DNA of 64,000 nt from Brevibacillus_H sp049846925 (GTDB lineage Bacteria; Bacillota; Bacilli; Brevibacillales; Brevibacillaceae), in assembly GCF_049846925.1 (NCBI RefSeq), contig NZ_JBNCMT010000021.1:32792-96791 (forward strand), given 5' to 3'. The notes beneath the pieces are model-generated. The model saw only the letters and a list, made by a program, of their open reading frames with translations. It had not been told where the DNA came from and made no database searches. Shown in pieces: positions 24,726 to 33,469 of this stretch. The position numbers and the translations under genes were made by a program. How positions within the stretch are numbered: position 1 is the stretch's first letter; every line of letters begins with the position of its first letter.

Positions 24726-26157
24726 CAGAGAGCTTGATTACATGGTTGAGCATGGACTAATCAATAATTTATCCATCCGCTTTGGTGTTATTGGAGCAGG
24801 ACAAAAGGGAAATAAAGAGGCGGATATTCTAGCAGGCTACAAATTTTCAGATGGAACCATTTGTTACCCATCACTGGCTATTAATTTTGCTGAACCGGAT
24901 ATGTTGCACTTAAAAAACATTCCTGAGGAAGATCGGATTACATTTGACGGTCTGAAAGGTGCAGCTCGTACACCAGCGCTTGTGGTTGAATATTTTGATC
25001 CGAAAGTAAACAAGCAAGCGAATGAGATGCGTCAAAAACTAGCAAACGCTATGAGTAAAAAATTTGAGGACATCGACCATCTTTTAATTACCCTTGGAGC
25101 AGGCGGGGGATTTGGAACAGGATTTGGCTCCCTGGTGCTTAGCTTAATAAAAGAAGGTTTCTTTCCCGTACCGGTTACACTTCTTTTTTCCATACCGTTC
25201 GACGATCAAGACGAAATGGCAAACGCACTACTGCTCATGGATGAGATACGTCAATTTATGGATTTACAAGTTAGTGTTTTTGAGCCAACGGAAAGTAAAC
25301 CACTAGCATCTGCGATCACTACCGATAACAGATGGCTTTGCGAGATTTTTGAACGGAAGAAGAATCTGCGTGGGTTCCAACAAAAAGCCCTGTCATGGAA
25401 AGATGAAAGCAATCATGCAACCCTAAGTATTATCCATGAATCAAACGTTATTCCAGCAAACTTCGGGAGCGATAATATTACGTTTGATCCATCGGACTTA
25501 ATGAAATTAGTCCAGTTGTCAGGTAAATTCATTACCTTTGCAAAAGCAAGAATTGACCCCGAGTATTCGACGGATGTACTTGAGAAGAAAATGAAAGCCA
25601 GCATTGACAATGGATTCTTTTCATGTGGACATCATTTTAATACCGCTACGATGTATGGTGGTTTTATCATTCGTCCAGGTCATTCAGCCTTTTTCAAAGA
25701 TATTGCTACTGAAAAAACGATCAAAAAAGTATTAGGTAATTATCAGCCACTTACTTCCATGAGCGGAAAATATGGTGATCCAATATGGACAGAAAACTAT
25801 GCGGTTGCCTACACCATGTTTGCAGGCTTGGGGATGCCAGAGAGGTTTGCCCAGTTAGCTGAAGAGTTGAAGGAACTGAAGGACAGAGACCGGACAAAAC
25901 AACAGCAACAAATGAAAGAGGTTGATATTTCTGTAGCCAAGAGCAGCGTGCAAAACGCCTTCAACCCTTACAAAAGCAAGGCAGCGAATCGCTTCGGCTC
26001 CGATCATACAGATTCTAGTGTGGAATCCGTTTTCTCCCGAAAGGCAAGTCCTCAAGAACAGGAGAACCAATCAGAAAACAATCAACCATCATCCGACAAA
26101 AAGGCTTTTGGACTTCAGCGTGATCGATTTGAGCGGTTGCGGAATACACCGCCTTAA
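24718..26157 (+). CDS. tubZ: TubZ, tubulin/FtsZ-like plasmid segregation GTPase
   Basis: TubZ polymerises with GTP and moves plasmids by treadmilling. The 479-residue length is close to known TubZ (~480). The tubulin signature is seen in LITLGAGGGFGTGFGSLV (residues ~116-133), replacing the canonical GGGTGTG. IRFGVIGAGQKGNKEADI lies at the N-terminus and matches the first nucleotide loop. The C-terminal tail is Lys/Gln/Ser-rich and likely unstructured, as in TubZ where it binds TubR. AAGGAGGGA precedes the ATG at 24718. Strong evidence that the element is a plasmid. Confidence 0.92.
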   Translation: MSSRELDYMVEHGLINNLSIRFGVIGAGQKGNKEADILAGYKFSDGTICYPSLAINFAEPDMLHLKNIPEEDRITFDGLKGAARTPALVVEYFDPKVNKQANEMRQKLANAMSKKFEDIDHLLITLGAGGGFGTGFGSLVLSLIKEGFFPVPVTLLFSIPFDDQDEMANALLLMDEIRQFMDLQVSVFEPTESKPLASAITTDNRWLCEIFERKKNLRGFQQKALSWKDESNHATLSIIHESNVIPANFGSDNITFDPSDLMKLVQLSGKFITFAKARIDPEYSTDVLEKKMKASIDNGFFSCGHHFNTATMYGGFIIRPGHSAFFKDIATEKTIKKVLGNYQPLTSMSGKYGDPIWTENYAVAYTMFAGLGMPERFAQLAEELKELKDRDRTKQQQQMKEVDISVAKSSVQNAFNPYKSKAANRFGSDHTDSSVESVFSRKASPQEQENQSENNQPSSDKKAFGLQRDRFERLRNTPP

Positions 26158-26163
26158 TTAGAT

Positions 26164-26269
26164 AGATGCTGTTGGATGTTGTTCGATTCTAACAGCATCT
26201 AATTGAGCCGATTTTGCATAGCTGGTTTGATCAATACGTTCCAGAAACCTTGATATGAACAGGTTTCTG
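26164..26269. other. Two inverted repeats between tubZ and the rep-like gene
   Basis: AGATGCTGTT / AACAGCATCT (26164-26200) is a 10-bp stem without a T-run. CAGAAACCT / AGGTTTCTG (26242-26269) is a 9-bp palindrome closer to the rep-like gene and may be its operator. Confidence 0.45.
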
Positions 26270-26314
26270 TTAGAATCCTATTGATTATCCATTCACGAAT
26301 CGAGGTTGGATGTT

Positions 26315-27511
26315 ATGACAATCAGCACCGGGAATTTTATGGTGGATGCGGTGGGGCAGATACACCTTCAAGGAAATATCATTCCGCCCATGTGGTTAAA
26401 GAATTTGATCTACGAAAATGGAAAACCCAATCTGGTGGCAATTGTTTTACTTTCTGAGATTGTTTATTGGTACAGACCCACTCTCATTCGAAATGAGTCT
26501 ACTGGAGAAGTAACCGAATTAAAGAAGAAATTCAAAGCAGATAAATTGCAACGAGATTACCATAGCTTTGCTGAACAGTTTGGATTTAGCAAACGCCAGG
26601 TGAAAGAAGCATTCGATTATTTGGAGAGGGAGATTGGGGTCATTGATCGAGACTTCCGAACAATACGTGATAAAAGCAAAGTCTTAAACAATGTTTTATA
26701 TATAGGGTTAAATCCAGAATTGCTAAAAAGGATAACATTTGAAAAATTCCATACCCTATTACATTCAAACGCACCACCCTCCTACATTTCAACGGAAGAG
26801 GGTGGTGCGTTAGAACGTAGGAGTCTCCTGCATCCAAACGTACCACTCTCCTACATTCCAACGGAAGAGGGTGGTACGTTAGAAAGTAAGACAAATACAG
26901 AGATTACTACAAAGATTACTCCAGAGATTACTACAAATATTTCAACAGAGATTACAACAGAAAATAATAGATCAAGTCAGTTAGTAAGTGATGAGTCACC
27001 ATTACCAAAAATGCTCCAGTTAGTCGTTACAAGAAAAGCACTAACAGACCGACTGAATGAAATCCAATCGGTTTATGAATTAGTAAAAAATGAACCAGGC
27101 TACTCTCATGCTGAATATGCTCGTTTGCTTGGAAAACAGGCAATACAAAAAGCATGTAAGGCAAAAACCCCAGAGGAATTTCACCAGTATTTGTTAGGCG
27201 CACTTTTAAACAATCTTGCTGATCAAAAGCGGCGACAAGACATCGTAAATGCAGCCTATCCGATTATTGAGGATAAGTTACCTGCTTCCATTCTCCGCCA
27301 AAGAGAACGAGAACGTGAGCGAGAACGTGAAAAAGTTGATACCAACCAAAAAACGTCGATATCAGTGAAGGATGATCCAGAACTTAACAAACTCCTAGAG
27401 GAATTACGGCTTGATCTGAAGTCGAAGCACAGACCTGATCAAGGCTTTGATTTTGGCGAAGAAGAGAACAAGGATAAAGATTTAAGTGAAGTTGGTGAAA
27501 GGCCGTACTAG
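26315..27511 (+). CDS. Probable plasmid replication initiator-like protein
   Basis: A 398-residue protein. The N-terminal 130 residues (IIPPMWLKNLI, AIVLLSEIVYWYRPT, QFGFSKRQVKEAFDYLEREIGVI) match the winged-helix start common to plasmid and phage replication proteins of Firmicutes. A repeat-rich low-complexity middle follows (residues ~148-225), then a helical C-terminal domain (YARLLGKQAIQKACKAKTPEEFHQYLLGAL) of DnaD-like style and an Arg/Glu-rich tail. GAGG stands 9 nt before the ATG at 26315. Its place behind tubRZ fits a Rep protein. The repeats in its coding sequence may be the origin. Confidence 0.6.
   Translation: MTISTGNFMVDAVGQIHLQGNIIPPMWLKNLIYENGKPNLVAIVLLSEIVYWYRPTLIRNESTGEVTELKKKFKADKLQRDYHSFAEQFGFSKRQVKEAFDYLEREIGVIDRDFRTIRDKSKVLNNVLYIGLNPELLKRITFEKFHTLLHSNAPPSYISTEEGGALERRSLLHPNVPLSYIPTEEGGTLESKTNTEITTKITPEITTNISTEITTENNRSSQLVSDESPLPKMLQLVVTRKALTDRLNEIQSVYELVKNEPGYSHAEYARLLGKQAIQKACKAKTPEEFHQYLLGALLNNLADQKRRQDIVNAAYPIIEDKLPASILRQREREREREREKVDTNQKTSISVKDDPELNKLLEELRLDLKSKHRPDQGFDFGEEENKDKDLSEVGERPY
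26768..26955. repeat. Paired palindromic repeats and iteron-like motifs inside the rep-like gene
   Basis: Two tandem units carry matching hairpins: AACGCACCACCCTC (26768-26781) with its complement at 26798-26811, and AACGTACCACTCTC (26837-26850) with 26867-26880. Between units a C/G pair becomes T/A on both arms, so the stem is kept. They are followed by repeats of GAGATTACTACA-like sequence (26898-26955). A candidate replication origin. Confidence 0.55.
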
Positions 27512-27535
27512 TAACGAGAGAAGGAGGTGTTTAGC

Positions 27536-28567
27536 GTGGAATCGGTTCTTTTAATTGCTGCACGAATGGAACCAATTGAACTACATGGCATATCCCTTAC
27601 GATTTGTGAAACAGTAGATGCTGCAACAAGGATGCTCCTTCGAAGTCAGCCTAGTCTACTCATTTCGAATCAAGATTTTGCTGAAGATGTTTTGCAGCTC
27701 ATCGAGGATACAGGGCTTACCATCCCTTGTTATATCATACTACCAAACAAGTTATGGAGCACCGAAACGATTCGTTATTGGTCAGCGAAAGGAGTACACG
27801 ACGTTTGGTGTGAGGACACATGGAAGGAAGATTTGCAGGCCGTAATCAGCATAGAGACAAGAGATGTCAGGCAAGAGAAAATCAAAAGCAGGTTCCCAAA
27901 GTTGATGATACAAAGTCAAGAAAGGATCGTTGAAGAGAGAAGAACCCAAGTGGTGCTTTGTGCCGGTTTACACTCACGAGCAGGTACGACATCGATGACT
28001 GTAAACATGGCTATGCTTCTGGCAGAAAAGGGTCCGGTTGCCCTATTGGAACACCCGGATTTAGAACACCCTTTTTTAAAAATGTGGCTAGGAGAGCATC
28101 ACAACAACATTGTATTTTCTCCGCCTAATCCTTTGTCTTACCGGCATGTGATCGTTGACGTGGGAACTCACTTTGATGATCCTTGGACCAAAGGTTGGAT
28201 CGAGCAGGCCGGGTTAATTTTGCTGGCTGCTGAGTGTGATTTACTCCTGATGGAATGGTTGTTTACCCAAGAGGTATCACTAAACAAACTGGAGTATCTA
28301 AGACCCTTTCAGCGCCAGTTACATCTTGTTCTCGCACGTGGATACGACCATTCAATCCCTTTGGAAGTGAATACTCATTTTCCATTCGCTGGAGTTCACT
28401 ATGGTATAACGTTGCCACAAAAGGAGGTGATGGAAGCTTATACCGAACAAGTTGCTCCATGGAAAGGCAAGAGTTCTCAAAAACAAAAAAAGCTGTTTGA
28501 AGAACTAGCCAGTATACTTGAACCGAATACATCAAAAAAGAAAGCTTTTCGATGGCTAGGCTACTAA
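27536..28567 (+). CDS. Second MinD/TadZ-like ATPase
   Basis: A 343-residue protein with a receiver-like N-terminal half (residues 1-130) and a MinD-like half with the loop VLCAGLHSRAGTTSMTVNMA, a non-canonical P-loop that has GTT but lacks the GK lysines. HVIVDVGTHFDD fits the Walker B strand. This is the CpaE/TadZ plan again. AAGGAGG lies before the GTG at 27536. It lies between the rep-like gene and the T4SS genes and may position the secretion machine. Confidence 0.65.
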   Translation: MESVLLIAARMEPIELHGISLTICETVDAATRMLLRSQPSLLISNQDFAEDVLQLIEDTGLTIPCYIILPNKLWSTETIRYWSAKGVHDVWCEDTWKEDLQAVISIETRDVRQEKIKSRFPKLMIQSQERIVEERRTQVVLCAGLHSRAGTTSMTVNMAMLLAEKGPVALLEHPDLEHPFLKMWLGEHHNNIVFSPPNPLSYRHVIVDVGTHFDDPWTKGWIEQAGLILLAAECDLLLMEWLFTQEVSLNKLEYLRPFQRQLHLVLARGYDHSIPLEVNTHFPFAGVHYGITLPQKEVMEAYTEQVAPWKGKSSQKQKKLFEELASILEPNTSKKKAFRWLGY

Positions 28568-28588
28568 AAAGAGAAAGGAGGAGTTCAA

Positions 28589-29482
28589 TTGAATAAGCAT
28601 GGACATATTGCGCTTGGTGTGGCCCTTGGTAGTGCTTATCTATGGTCACAGGGACTCCCTCATACCTGGCAAGATTGGGTGGGGAGCATGGTAGCTCTAT
28701 CATTTGTTGCCGTTGGATCATTATCACCGGACCTCGATCATAAAACATCCACTGCAAGCAAAGTATTCACACCGTTTTCAGCAAAAACAAGAAGAACACT
28801 GAAGCATCTATCTACAATGTCACTTGGGATAGGTGTTTTTTTATTGGTGTTGAAGCTTTTTCTACTCTATGCCCATGTCATTCCTTCTCTGGAATGGACG
28901 AAAAATGGGGTAATAGCATTGCAGAGTTCGATACCTGACGAGCTGCTAAAGAGCTATCCGCTCTGGTTGGCCGCCGCCATTCTCCTACGGGTGCTGGCAA
29001 TTCTACGTGATCTTATCTTGATCGGCGCTGGTGCAGCTTTACTTAATGCCTATGCCATTTATCAGTTGAGCTGGTTCTGGGCATTCGTAGGTGTTGCTCT
29101 TTTTATCATACCGCTTGTGCGGCATCGTGGGGTCATCCATACGCCAGAGTTTGCCGTATGCTTAACGATTGGCATCGAGTCCGTTGTATGGTCACAGCCC
29201 TGGTACATTCAAGTAATCGGGCAGGGATTAGCCATTGGTTGGTGGGCACATCTCATAGGAGATATTTTTGGATCGGAGGGAATTGAATCCATTTTTTCAC
29301 GATTTGTGCCCTGGCTCAAGTGGTTAAAGGTTGCCCTTCATTTATTCAAAAATGGGGGGAAAGCTGAAAAGTTTATCATCCGGTTAAGTTGGAGCACAAC
29401 TGCTTTGATTTTGTGCATCATGATGCTTCAGATAACGCCTACGGAGATGTACCAAAGCGTTTGCAAAATCTTGAGTATTTAG
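28589..29482 (+). CDS. DUF457/YdjM-like membrane metal-dependent hydrolase
   Basis: A 297-residue polytopic protein with the family's conserved metal-site motifs: LSPDLDHK (residues ~49-56), RHRGVIHTPEF (~178-188) and WWAHLIGD (~214-221), separated by membrane helices. The DUF457 family is related to phospholipase-C-like zinc hydrolases; its substrate is not known. AAAGGAGG precedes the TTG start. It heads a T4SS gene run, so a role in envelope remodelling is possible but unproven. Confidence 0.8.
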   Translation: MNKHGHIALGVALGSAYLWSQGLPHTWQDWVGSMVALSFVAVGSLSPDLDHKTSTASKVFTPFSAKTRRTLKHLSTMSLGIGVFLLVLKLFLLYAHVIPSLEWTKNGVIALQSSIPDELLKSYPLWLAAAILLRVLAILRDLILIGAGAALLNAYAIYQLSWFWAFVGVALFIIPLVRHRGVIHTPEFAVCLTIGIESVVWSQPWYIQVIGQGLAIGWWAHLIGDIFGSEGIESIFSRFVPWLKWLKVALHLFKNGGKAEKFIIRLSWSTTALILCIMMLQITPTEMYQSVCKILSI

Positions 29483-29501
29483 AATGGAGAGGTGTATCTA
29501 A

Positions 29502-29927
29502 ATGATTGAGAAAATGATTAATCAGTTAAAAAGCTATCGTCTAGTAGCTGGATTGCTTCCAGTATTTCTTTTTCTGCTACCATCTATAGCAATGGCAGCA
29601 GAGGACAACCCAATTACAAAAATAAAAAAATACCTAAAGCTTCGTTGGGAGCTTCTCGACAAAGCTGATTGGGCATTCGGACTGATCATGGTTGTCGTGA
29701 CACTCATGGTTATTTTTGTCATAGTTTATTTCATTTTCAAAATCGTAGGCCATATTATCAGTTCACAACGAGGAAAAGCAACTCTGTGGGACAAACAATT
29801 TTGGTTAACCCAAGGCGGCGGTTTGCTGATTGTGTTTTTATTGGTAGGTGGCTTTTTTATGTCCACCTTGGAAGCTATATATGACTGGACCCATAACATC
29901 AAGGTTGAAGAAAAAAGCGGTAACTAA
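29502..29927 (+). CDS. VirB2/TrbC-like small T4SS membrane protein
   Basis: A 141-residue protein with an N-terminal signal-like helix (LVAGLLPVFLFLLPSIAMAA), a short outer loop and two further membrane helices around an IISSQRGKATLWDKQFW loop. That is the plan of VirB2/TrbC-type channel subunits of Gram-positive T4SS. It is a paralogue of the next gene and precedes a VirB6-like gene. The class is inferred from topology and neighbours. Confidence 0.6.
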   Translation: MIEKMINQLKSYRLVAGLLPVFLFLLPSIAMAAEDNPITKIKKYLKLRWELLDKADWAFGLIMVVVTLMVIFVIVYFIFKIVGHIISSQRGKATLWDKQFWLTQGGGLLIVFLLVGGFFMSTLEAIYDWTHNIKVEEKSGN

Positions 29928-29947
29928 GGGAAGAATGGTATTAAACG

Positions 29948-29971
29948 GGGGGTCGCATAAAGGCGATCCCC
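29948..29971 (+). terminator. Stem-loop between the two VirB2-like genes
   Basis: GGGGGTCGC / GCGATCCCC pair over 9 bp with one wobble, with loop ATAAAG and a short T-containing tail. It may partly terminate or stabilise the upstream message. Confidence 0.5.
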
Positions 29972-29999
29972 TCTTACTATTAAGGGTGGTGAGGAATCA

Positions 30000-30407
30000 T
30001 TGAAAAATGTTTGGTGGAGCTGCGGAGCCATTTTCTACCTACTGTTTTACCCATTAAAAGCATTCGCTAGGCGAGATCCAGACGATGATAGACCGGAAGT
30101 GACTACTGACTATTTGGAAGATATGAAAAAATTTTATGGATTCAAGACCGATGATTTGGACGACATCGATTGGATTTTCACCATTGGCATGACACTCGCA
30201 ACCATCACCTGTGTTGGTAGCTTTGTCTACTTAATTATCAATATCGTTATGCGAATTATTAATGCTCAAAGAGGAAAGGTCACTTTGTTTGATTCGAAAT
30301 ACTGGATCAGGGTAGGCGTGTCATTCATGCTTATCTTTTTTTTAGTAGGGGGCATCTTCATGGTGATCATTGAGCGATTTTATGGCAGTGTATTTTCAGT
30401 GTTTTAG
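30000..30407 (+). CDS. Second VirB2/TrbC-like small T4SS membrane protein
   Basis: A 135-residue paralogue of the protein at 29502-29927: the core IINAQRGKVTLFDSKYW plus FFLVGGIFM matches that protein's IISSQRGKATLWDKQFW and FLLVGGFFM. It has an N-terminal signal-like helix, an acidic outer segment and two membrane helices. TTG start after GGGTGGTGAGG. Likely a T4SS channel or pilus-like subunit working with the VirB6-like protein. Confidence 0.6.
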   Translation: MKNVWWSCGAIFYLLFYPLKAFARRDPDDDRPEVTTDYLEDMKKFYGFKTDDLDDIDWIFTIGMTLATITCVGSFVYLIINIVMRIINAQRGKVTLFDSKYWIRVGVSFMLIFFLVGGIFMVIIERFYGSVFSVF

Positions 30408-30418
30408 GGGGGAGAATC

Positions 30419-32806
30419 GTGCTGAACTATATCATAAGACGGATATTCCAAGCTGGAATATTCCTGTATATTCTATGTCTTCCAATGATCTCATTTGCTG
30501 AAGGAGGCGGTGGTGGAGGCGGAGGTGGTGGAGGTGGTGGAGGTGGTGGAGGCGGAGGTGGTACTGGTGGTCCAACTGGTCCCACTACCGGAGGTGACTC
30601 AGGTCTCATAGAACAAATCAAACAACTAGCCAAGACGATGAAAGAATTATGGGAAAAGATAGAAGAGATTTGGCAAAACATCCAGGATCTCATCAGTGGA
30701 AAACTAATCAAAGAAGCTGTAGATAAATTTGTGGTATCTCTTGTAGATGATTTTATGGCCCCCTTCTATGGTGCTTTTGGAAAGATTTATCTTTTTACAC
30801 CGAGGATATCGGAAATAGATTTTGTTTATACAACATGGACAATTATTTCTGTCATCGGATTGGTTCTTTTGCTGATTGGAATTGGGATTCTTGTGTATCA
30901 GATTCAAAAAGGAAAAAAGGAGATGGATTTGTTACTAAAAGTATTTGGACTTTCATTTCTTGGTCTAATACTCAGTTTAACCGTAGTTAATTTTATCAAT
31001 GTAGGAATAAACTGGGGGGTTCAATATACTCTATCCAGTATGCTTAGTACCGAAGAGGTAGACTACCAGACATTAAGTGGGCAGGAAGTTATCAAAGCGA
31101 TGGTTATCGGTACTGATGCATTTAATGATTCAGATATTCGGAGTATGACACCAGGAGAATTGATCATCCAGACAGAAGGAGGACTTATTACTCTGTTAGG
31201 TGTTTCAACCTTTGTGGTTTTTCCATTATGGGCAGTTTCAGTATTAAAGTTGTTAATGGCGATGCTCTTGGCCATGCTAGTAGCAATCTGGATAACGGGG
31301 ATGGCATATACCGGAAAAGTTGAGATGGTTATTGGGTGGTTGAACCTGTATTTGAGAACCTTAATTGTTGGTGCTTTACTTCCTTTTCATTGGGCTGTTT
31401 TTGTGAAGGGGCAAACCGAATACGGGAAAGGACTCGGTTTATCGAGTGTCATTGGGATTTCTCCTACTTGGCTTTCGTTTCTAAGCATGATCGTGTTACT
31501 CATCTTTATTTACTTCTTTTGGATAAAACCAATATTTACGGCAGTTAAAGAGCCGATAACACTGGGGGGCGGAGAAGTAATAAAACAGGTTGGTGATTTT
31601 GGAGAACGTGCTTCCAAACTGACAAATGGAATTTCCAAACGTATGGGCCTAGAAGAAATGCAGCGCAAAAGTATTGACTGGGCTGAGAAGAGTAAGAAAA
31701 TCAGTGATTTTGGTAAGAAGCTTCAGGAAGCTAATCTTTCGAGATATACAAAAGAAAAGGTAGCTTCAAAATTAACCGGTGGAATGAGCGAAGTGTTAAG
31801 TGGGGTAACGTATCACAATATACCTAATGAGGAATGGGCTTACGAAGCAGGATCAGTCATCCAAAAGGATACACAACAGTTGGAGCATGGAGCACCGATA
31901 TTCTTTGATATAGAACGATCAAAAGTATCATCTGAGCTGAGAAAACGTGGTTTTACATTGGGTGGGCAAATAACGATTCAAGAAAAGGACCGAAAGGCAT
32001 TTCAAAAGTTACTAAAAGACCCTGTATTTAAGGATCAATATTTGGATTCTTTTCATTACGATGCTTCAAGCGGCTCCTTATTAATTCACAAAGACTCAGG
32101 TGAAATTGGGAAAATGCTAGAAGAGAACAATATTTCGTTAGATGAGTTCAGGCAAGTTCTCCAAAAAGATGGGATGTATCTGGATCTACAAAAACAAGAG
32201 ATGGGGAACCTTGGGTCGAATGAGCAGTATTCGTCCTTTGTGAAGGAATTGAATGAAGCGATGCCGGTTTATCGACACGTTGATTTGCCAGTAGTTGAAT
32301 CCAAGGGCGTTTACGATGAACTACAAAAGAAAAGAGATTCAGACCCATGGGTTACAAGGTTAAAGTGGGATGAAGAAAATCAACGTTTACTAGTCCCGGA
32401 GGACCTCGTTGAATTTGTGCAAACAGAACTTGACCCGCAACTACAGCAGATGAATTCGTATTTCTGTCTGATCATGCCAGATGGATCAAAATTCTTGCCG
32501 AAGATGATGGATGAGTTCCAAAAATCAAGTGGTTCACATTCTTGGGTTAACGATATGAAAGTAGATGAAGACAAGAATCGGGTTTATGTTCGTGAAGATC
32601 AAGTGAAGTCATTCAAGGACGCCTATGAAAACTATCGAGATCAAAGAATTCCTTACTGGACGACAAAAAATGGTTCTGTGAAAGTGATTCAGGAAGGGGT
32701 GCCTGTCGAGTATGGTTCTATTCCGGTTCTTGGACTGGACATGGGATCTTTTGAAGAGTATCAAAATCGTATGATATGGCAGCACACGAACGGACAGGAA
32801 AAGTAA
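30419..32806 (+). CDS. VirB6/TrbL-like T4SS membrane protein with poly-Gly tract
   Basis: A 795-residue protein. A signal peptide is followed by about 20 consecutive Gly (residues ~29-48), then a helix and a core of six or more membrane segments (residues ~135-380), the plan of VirB6/TrbL channel proteins. A long soluble, charged C-terminal part (~400 residues) with several DSxxWxxxxKWDEEN-like segments is presumably cytoplasmic. GGGGGGAG precedes the GTG start. The Gly tract is coded by mixed GGA/GGC/GGT codons and is a likely site of length variation. Confidence 0.75.
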   Translation: MLNYIIRRIFQAGIFLYILCLPMISFAEGGGGGGGGGGGGGGGGGGGGTGGPTGPTTGGDSGLIEQIKQLAKTMKELWEKIEEIWQNIQDLISGKLIKEAVDKFVVSLVDDFMAPFYGAFGKIYLFTPRISEIDFVYTTWTIISVIGLVLLLIGIGILVYQIQKGKKEMDLLLKVFGLSFLGLILSLTVVNFINVGINWGVQYTLSSMLSTEEVDYQTLSGQEVIKAMVIGTDAFNDSDIRSMTPGELIIQTEGGLITLLGVSTFVVFPLWAVSVLKLLMAMLLAMLVAIWITGMAYTGKVEMVIGWLNLYLRTLIVGALLPFHWAVFVKGQTEYGKGLGLSSVIGISPTWLSFLSMIVLLIFIYFFWIKPIFTAVKEPITLGGGEVIKQVGDFGERASKLTNGISKRMGLEEMQRKSIDWAEKSKKISDFGKKLQEANLSRYTKEKVASKLTGGMSEVLSGVTYHNIPNEEWAYEAGSVIQKDTQQLEHGAPIFFDIERSKVSSELRKRGFTLGGQITIQEKDRKAFQKLLKDPVFKDQYLDSFHYDASSGSLLIHKDSGEIGKMLEENNISLDEFRQVLQKDGMYLDLQKQEMGNLGSNEQYSSFVKELNEAMPVYRHVDLPVVESKGVYDELQKKRDSDPWVTRLKWDEENQRLLVPEDLVEFVQTELDPQLQQMNSYFCLIMPDGSKFLPKMMDEFQKSSGSHSWVNDMKVDEDKNRVYVREDQVKSFKDAYENYRDQRIPYWTTKNGSVKVIQEGVPVEYGSIPVLGLDMGSFEEYQNRMIWQHTNGQEK

Positions 32807-32825
32807 AACAGAATACTTGAATCCT

Positions 32826-32858
32826 ACCGAGGGCTTATATAGTCCTCGGTTCTTTTTT
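32826..32858 (+). terminator. Terminator of the VirB6-like operon
   Basis: ACCGAGG / CCTCGGT with partial pairing inward, followed by TCTTTTTTT. Confidence 0.85.
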
Positions 32859-32902
32859 TGAAAACACAAATTTGAATCTACTAACTAATAGGAGGAAAAA
32901 GC

Positions 32903-33154
32903 ATGAAATGTTTGAGGGATTGGAAGGGAAGTTTGAATGAGTATTTGTCAATTGGTGACCTGGTTGACGATGAGTTTGTAGATCATTTTCTCAACGTAAT
33001 GCCACCTGCTTGCTGGACAAGTCAAGTGATTCAACTTGGAGAACCGCATAGTCACATCAACGGGAAAGCAACTTTTGCTACCTTAAAAAGAACACCTGAA
33101 GGTTGGAGATATGCGGGCCATTGTTACAGAGGGCAAACAACAAATGTCGGTTAG
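32903..33154 (+). CDS. Hypothetical protein
   Basis: An 83-residue soluble protein with TAGGAGG 10 nt before the ATG. It contains PPACWTSQVIQLGEPHSH and ends with GWRYAGHCYRGQ. No family is recognised. It begins a new accessory operon after a strong terminator, ahead of a zinc-ribbon protein and a DNA methyltransferase. Confidence 0.65.
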   Translation: MKCLRDWKGSLNEYLSIGDLVDDEFVDHFLNVMPPACWTSQVIQLGEPHSHINGKATFATLKRTPEGWRYAGHCYRGQTTNVG

Positions 33155-33199
33155 CAAATCACTTTTCATCCATACACAGTAACCGGGGAGGCATTCGAA

Positions 33200-33370
33200 A
33201 TGAAATCAGCAGAAAGCATTAAAGCTAAATGTGATATGTGCGGCTTAATGTTTCCGTTAAGTCAACTTACATTGTTAGAAACAGAAATTAAGGTCTTTGA
33301 TGAAAAAACAGAGCTTTTTAATGGTTTAGTGTGTCACAAATGTGAGAAGGACCATTATTACATTTTTTAG
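33200..33370 (+). CDS. Small zinc-ribbon protein
   Basis: A 56-residue protein with two CxxC knuckles (CDMC and CHKC, 31 residues apart), the form of a small zinc ribbon. GGGGAGG precedes the ATG. It lies about 100 bases before the methyltransferase gene. Role unknown. Confidence 0.65.
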   Translation: MKSAESIKAKCDMCGLMFPLSQLTLLETEIKVFDEKTELFNGLVCHKCEKDHYYIF

Positions 33371-33384
33371 AAGAGGGTGCATGA

Positions 33385-33450
33385 ATGGCAACGACACACC
33401 CAAGAATTCCGTTGACTCTTCCAGAAGATTTGACAGATTCTCAATTTTGA
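33385..33450 (+). CDS. Possible 21-residue leader peptide
   Basis: A short frame (MATTHPRIPLTLPEDLTDSQF) ending 20 nt before the methyltransferase start, with GAGGGTG upstream. It is Pro/Thr-rich and could be a translated leader, but this may be chance. Confidence 0.25.
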   Translation: MATTHPRIPLTLPEDLTDSQF

Positions 33451-33469
33451 TAAATGGGAGGGGACATGT

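Noticed and set aside
30427..30711. Minus-strand frame with a long poly-Pro run
   Set aside because: It is the antisense of the poly-Gly tract of the VirB6-like gene.
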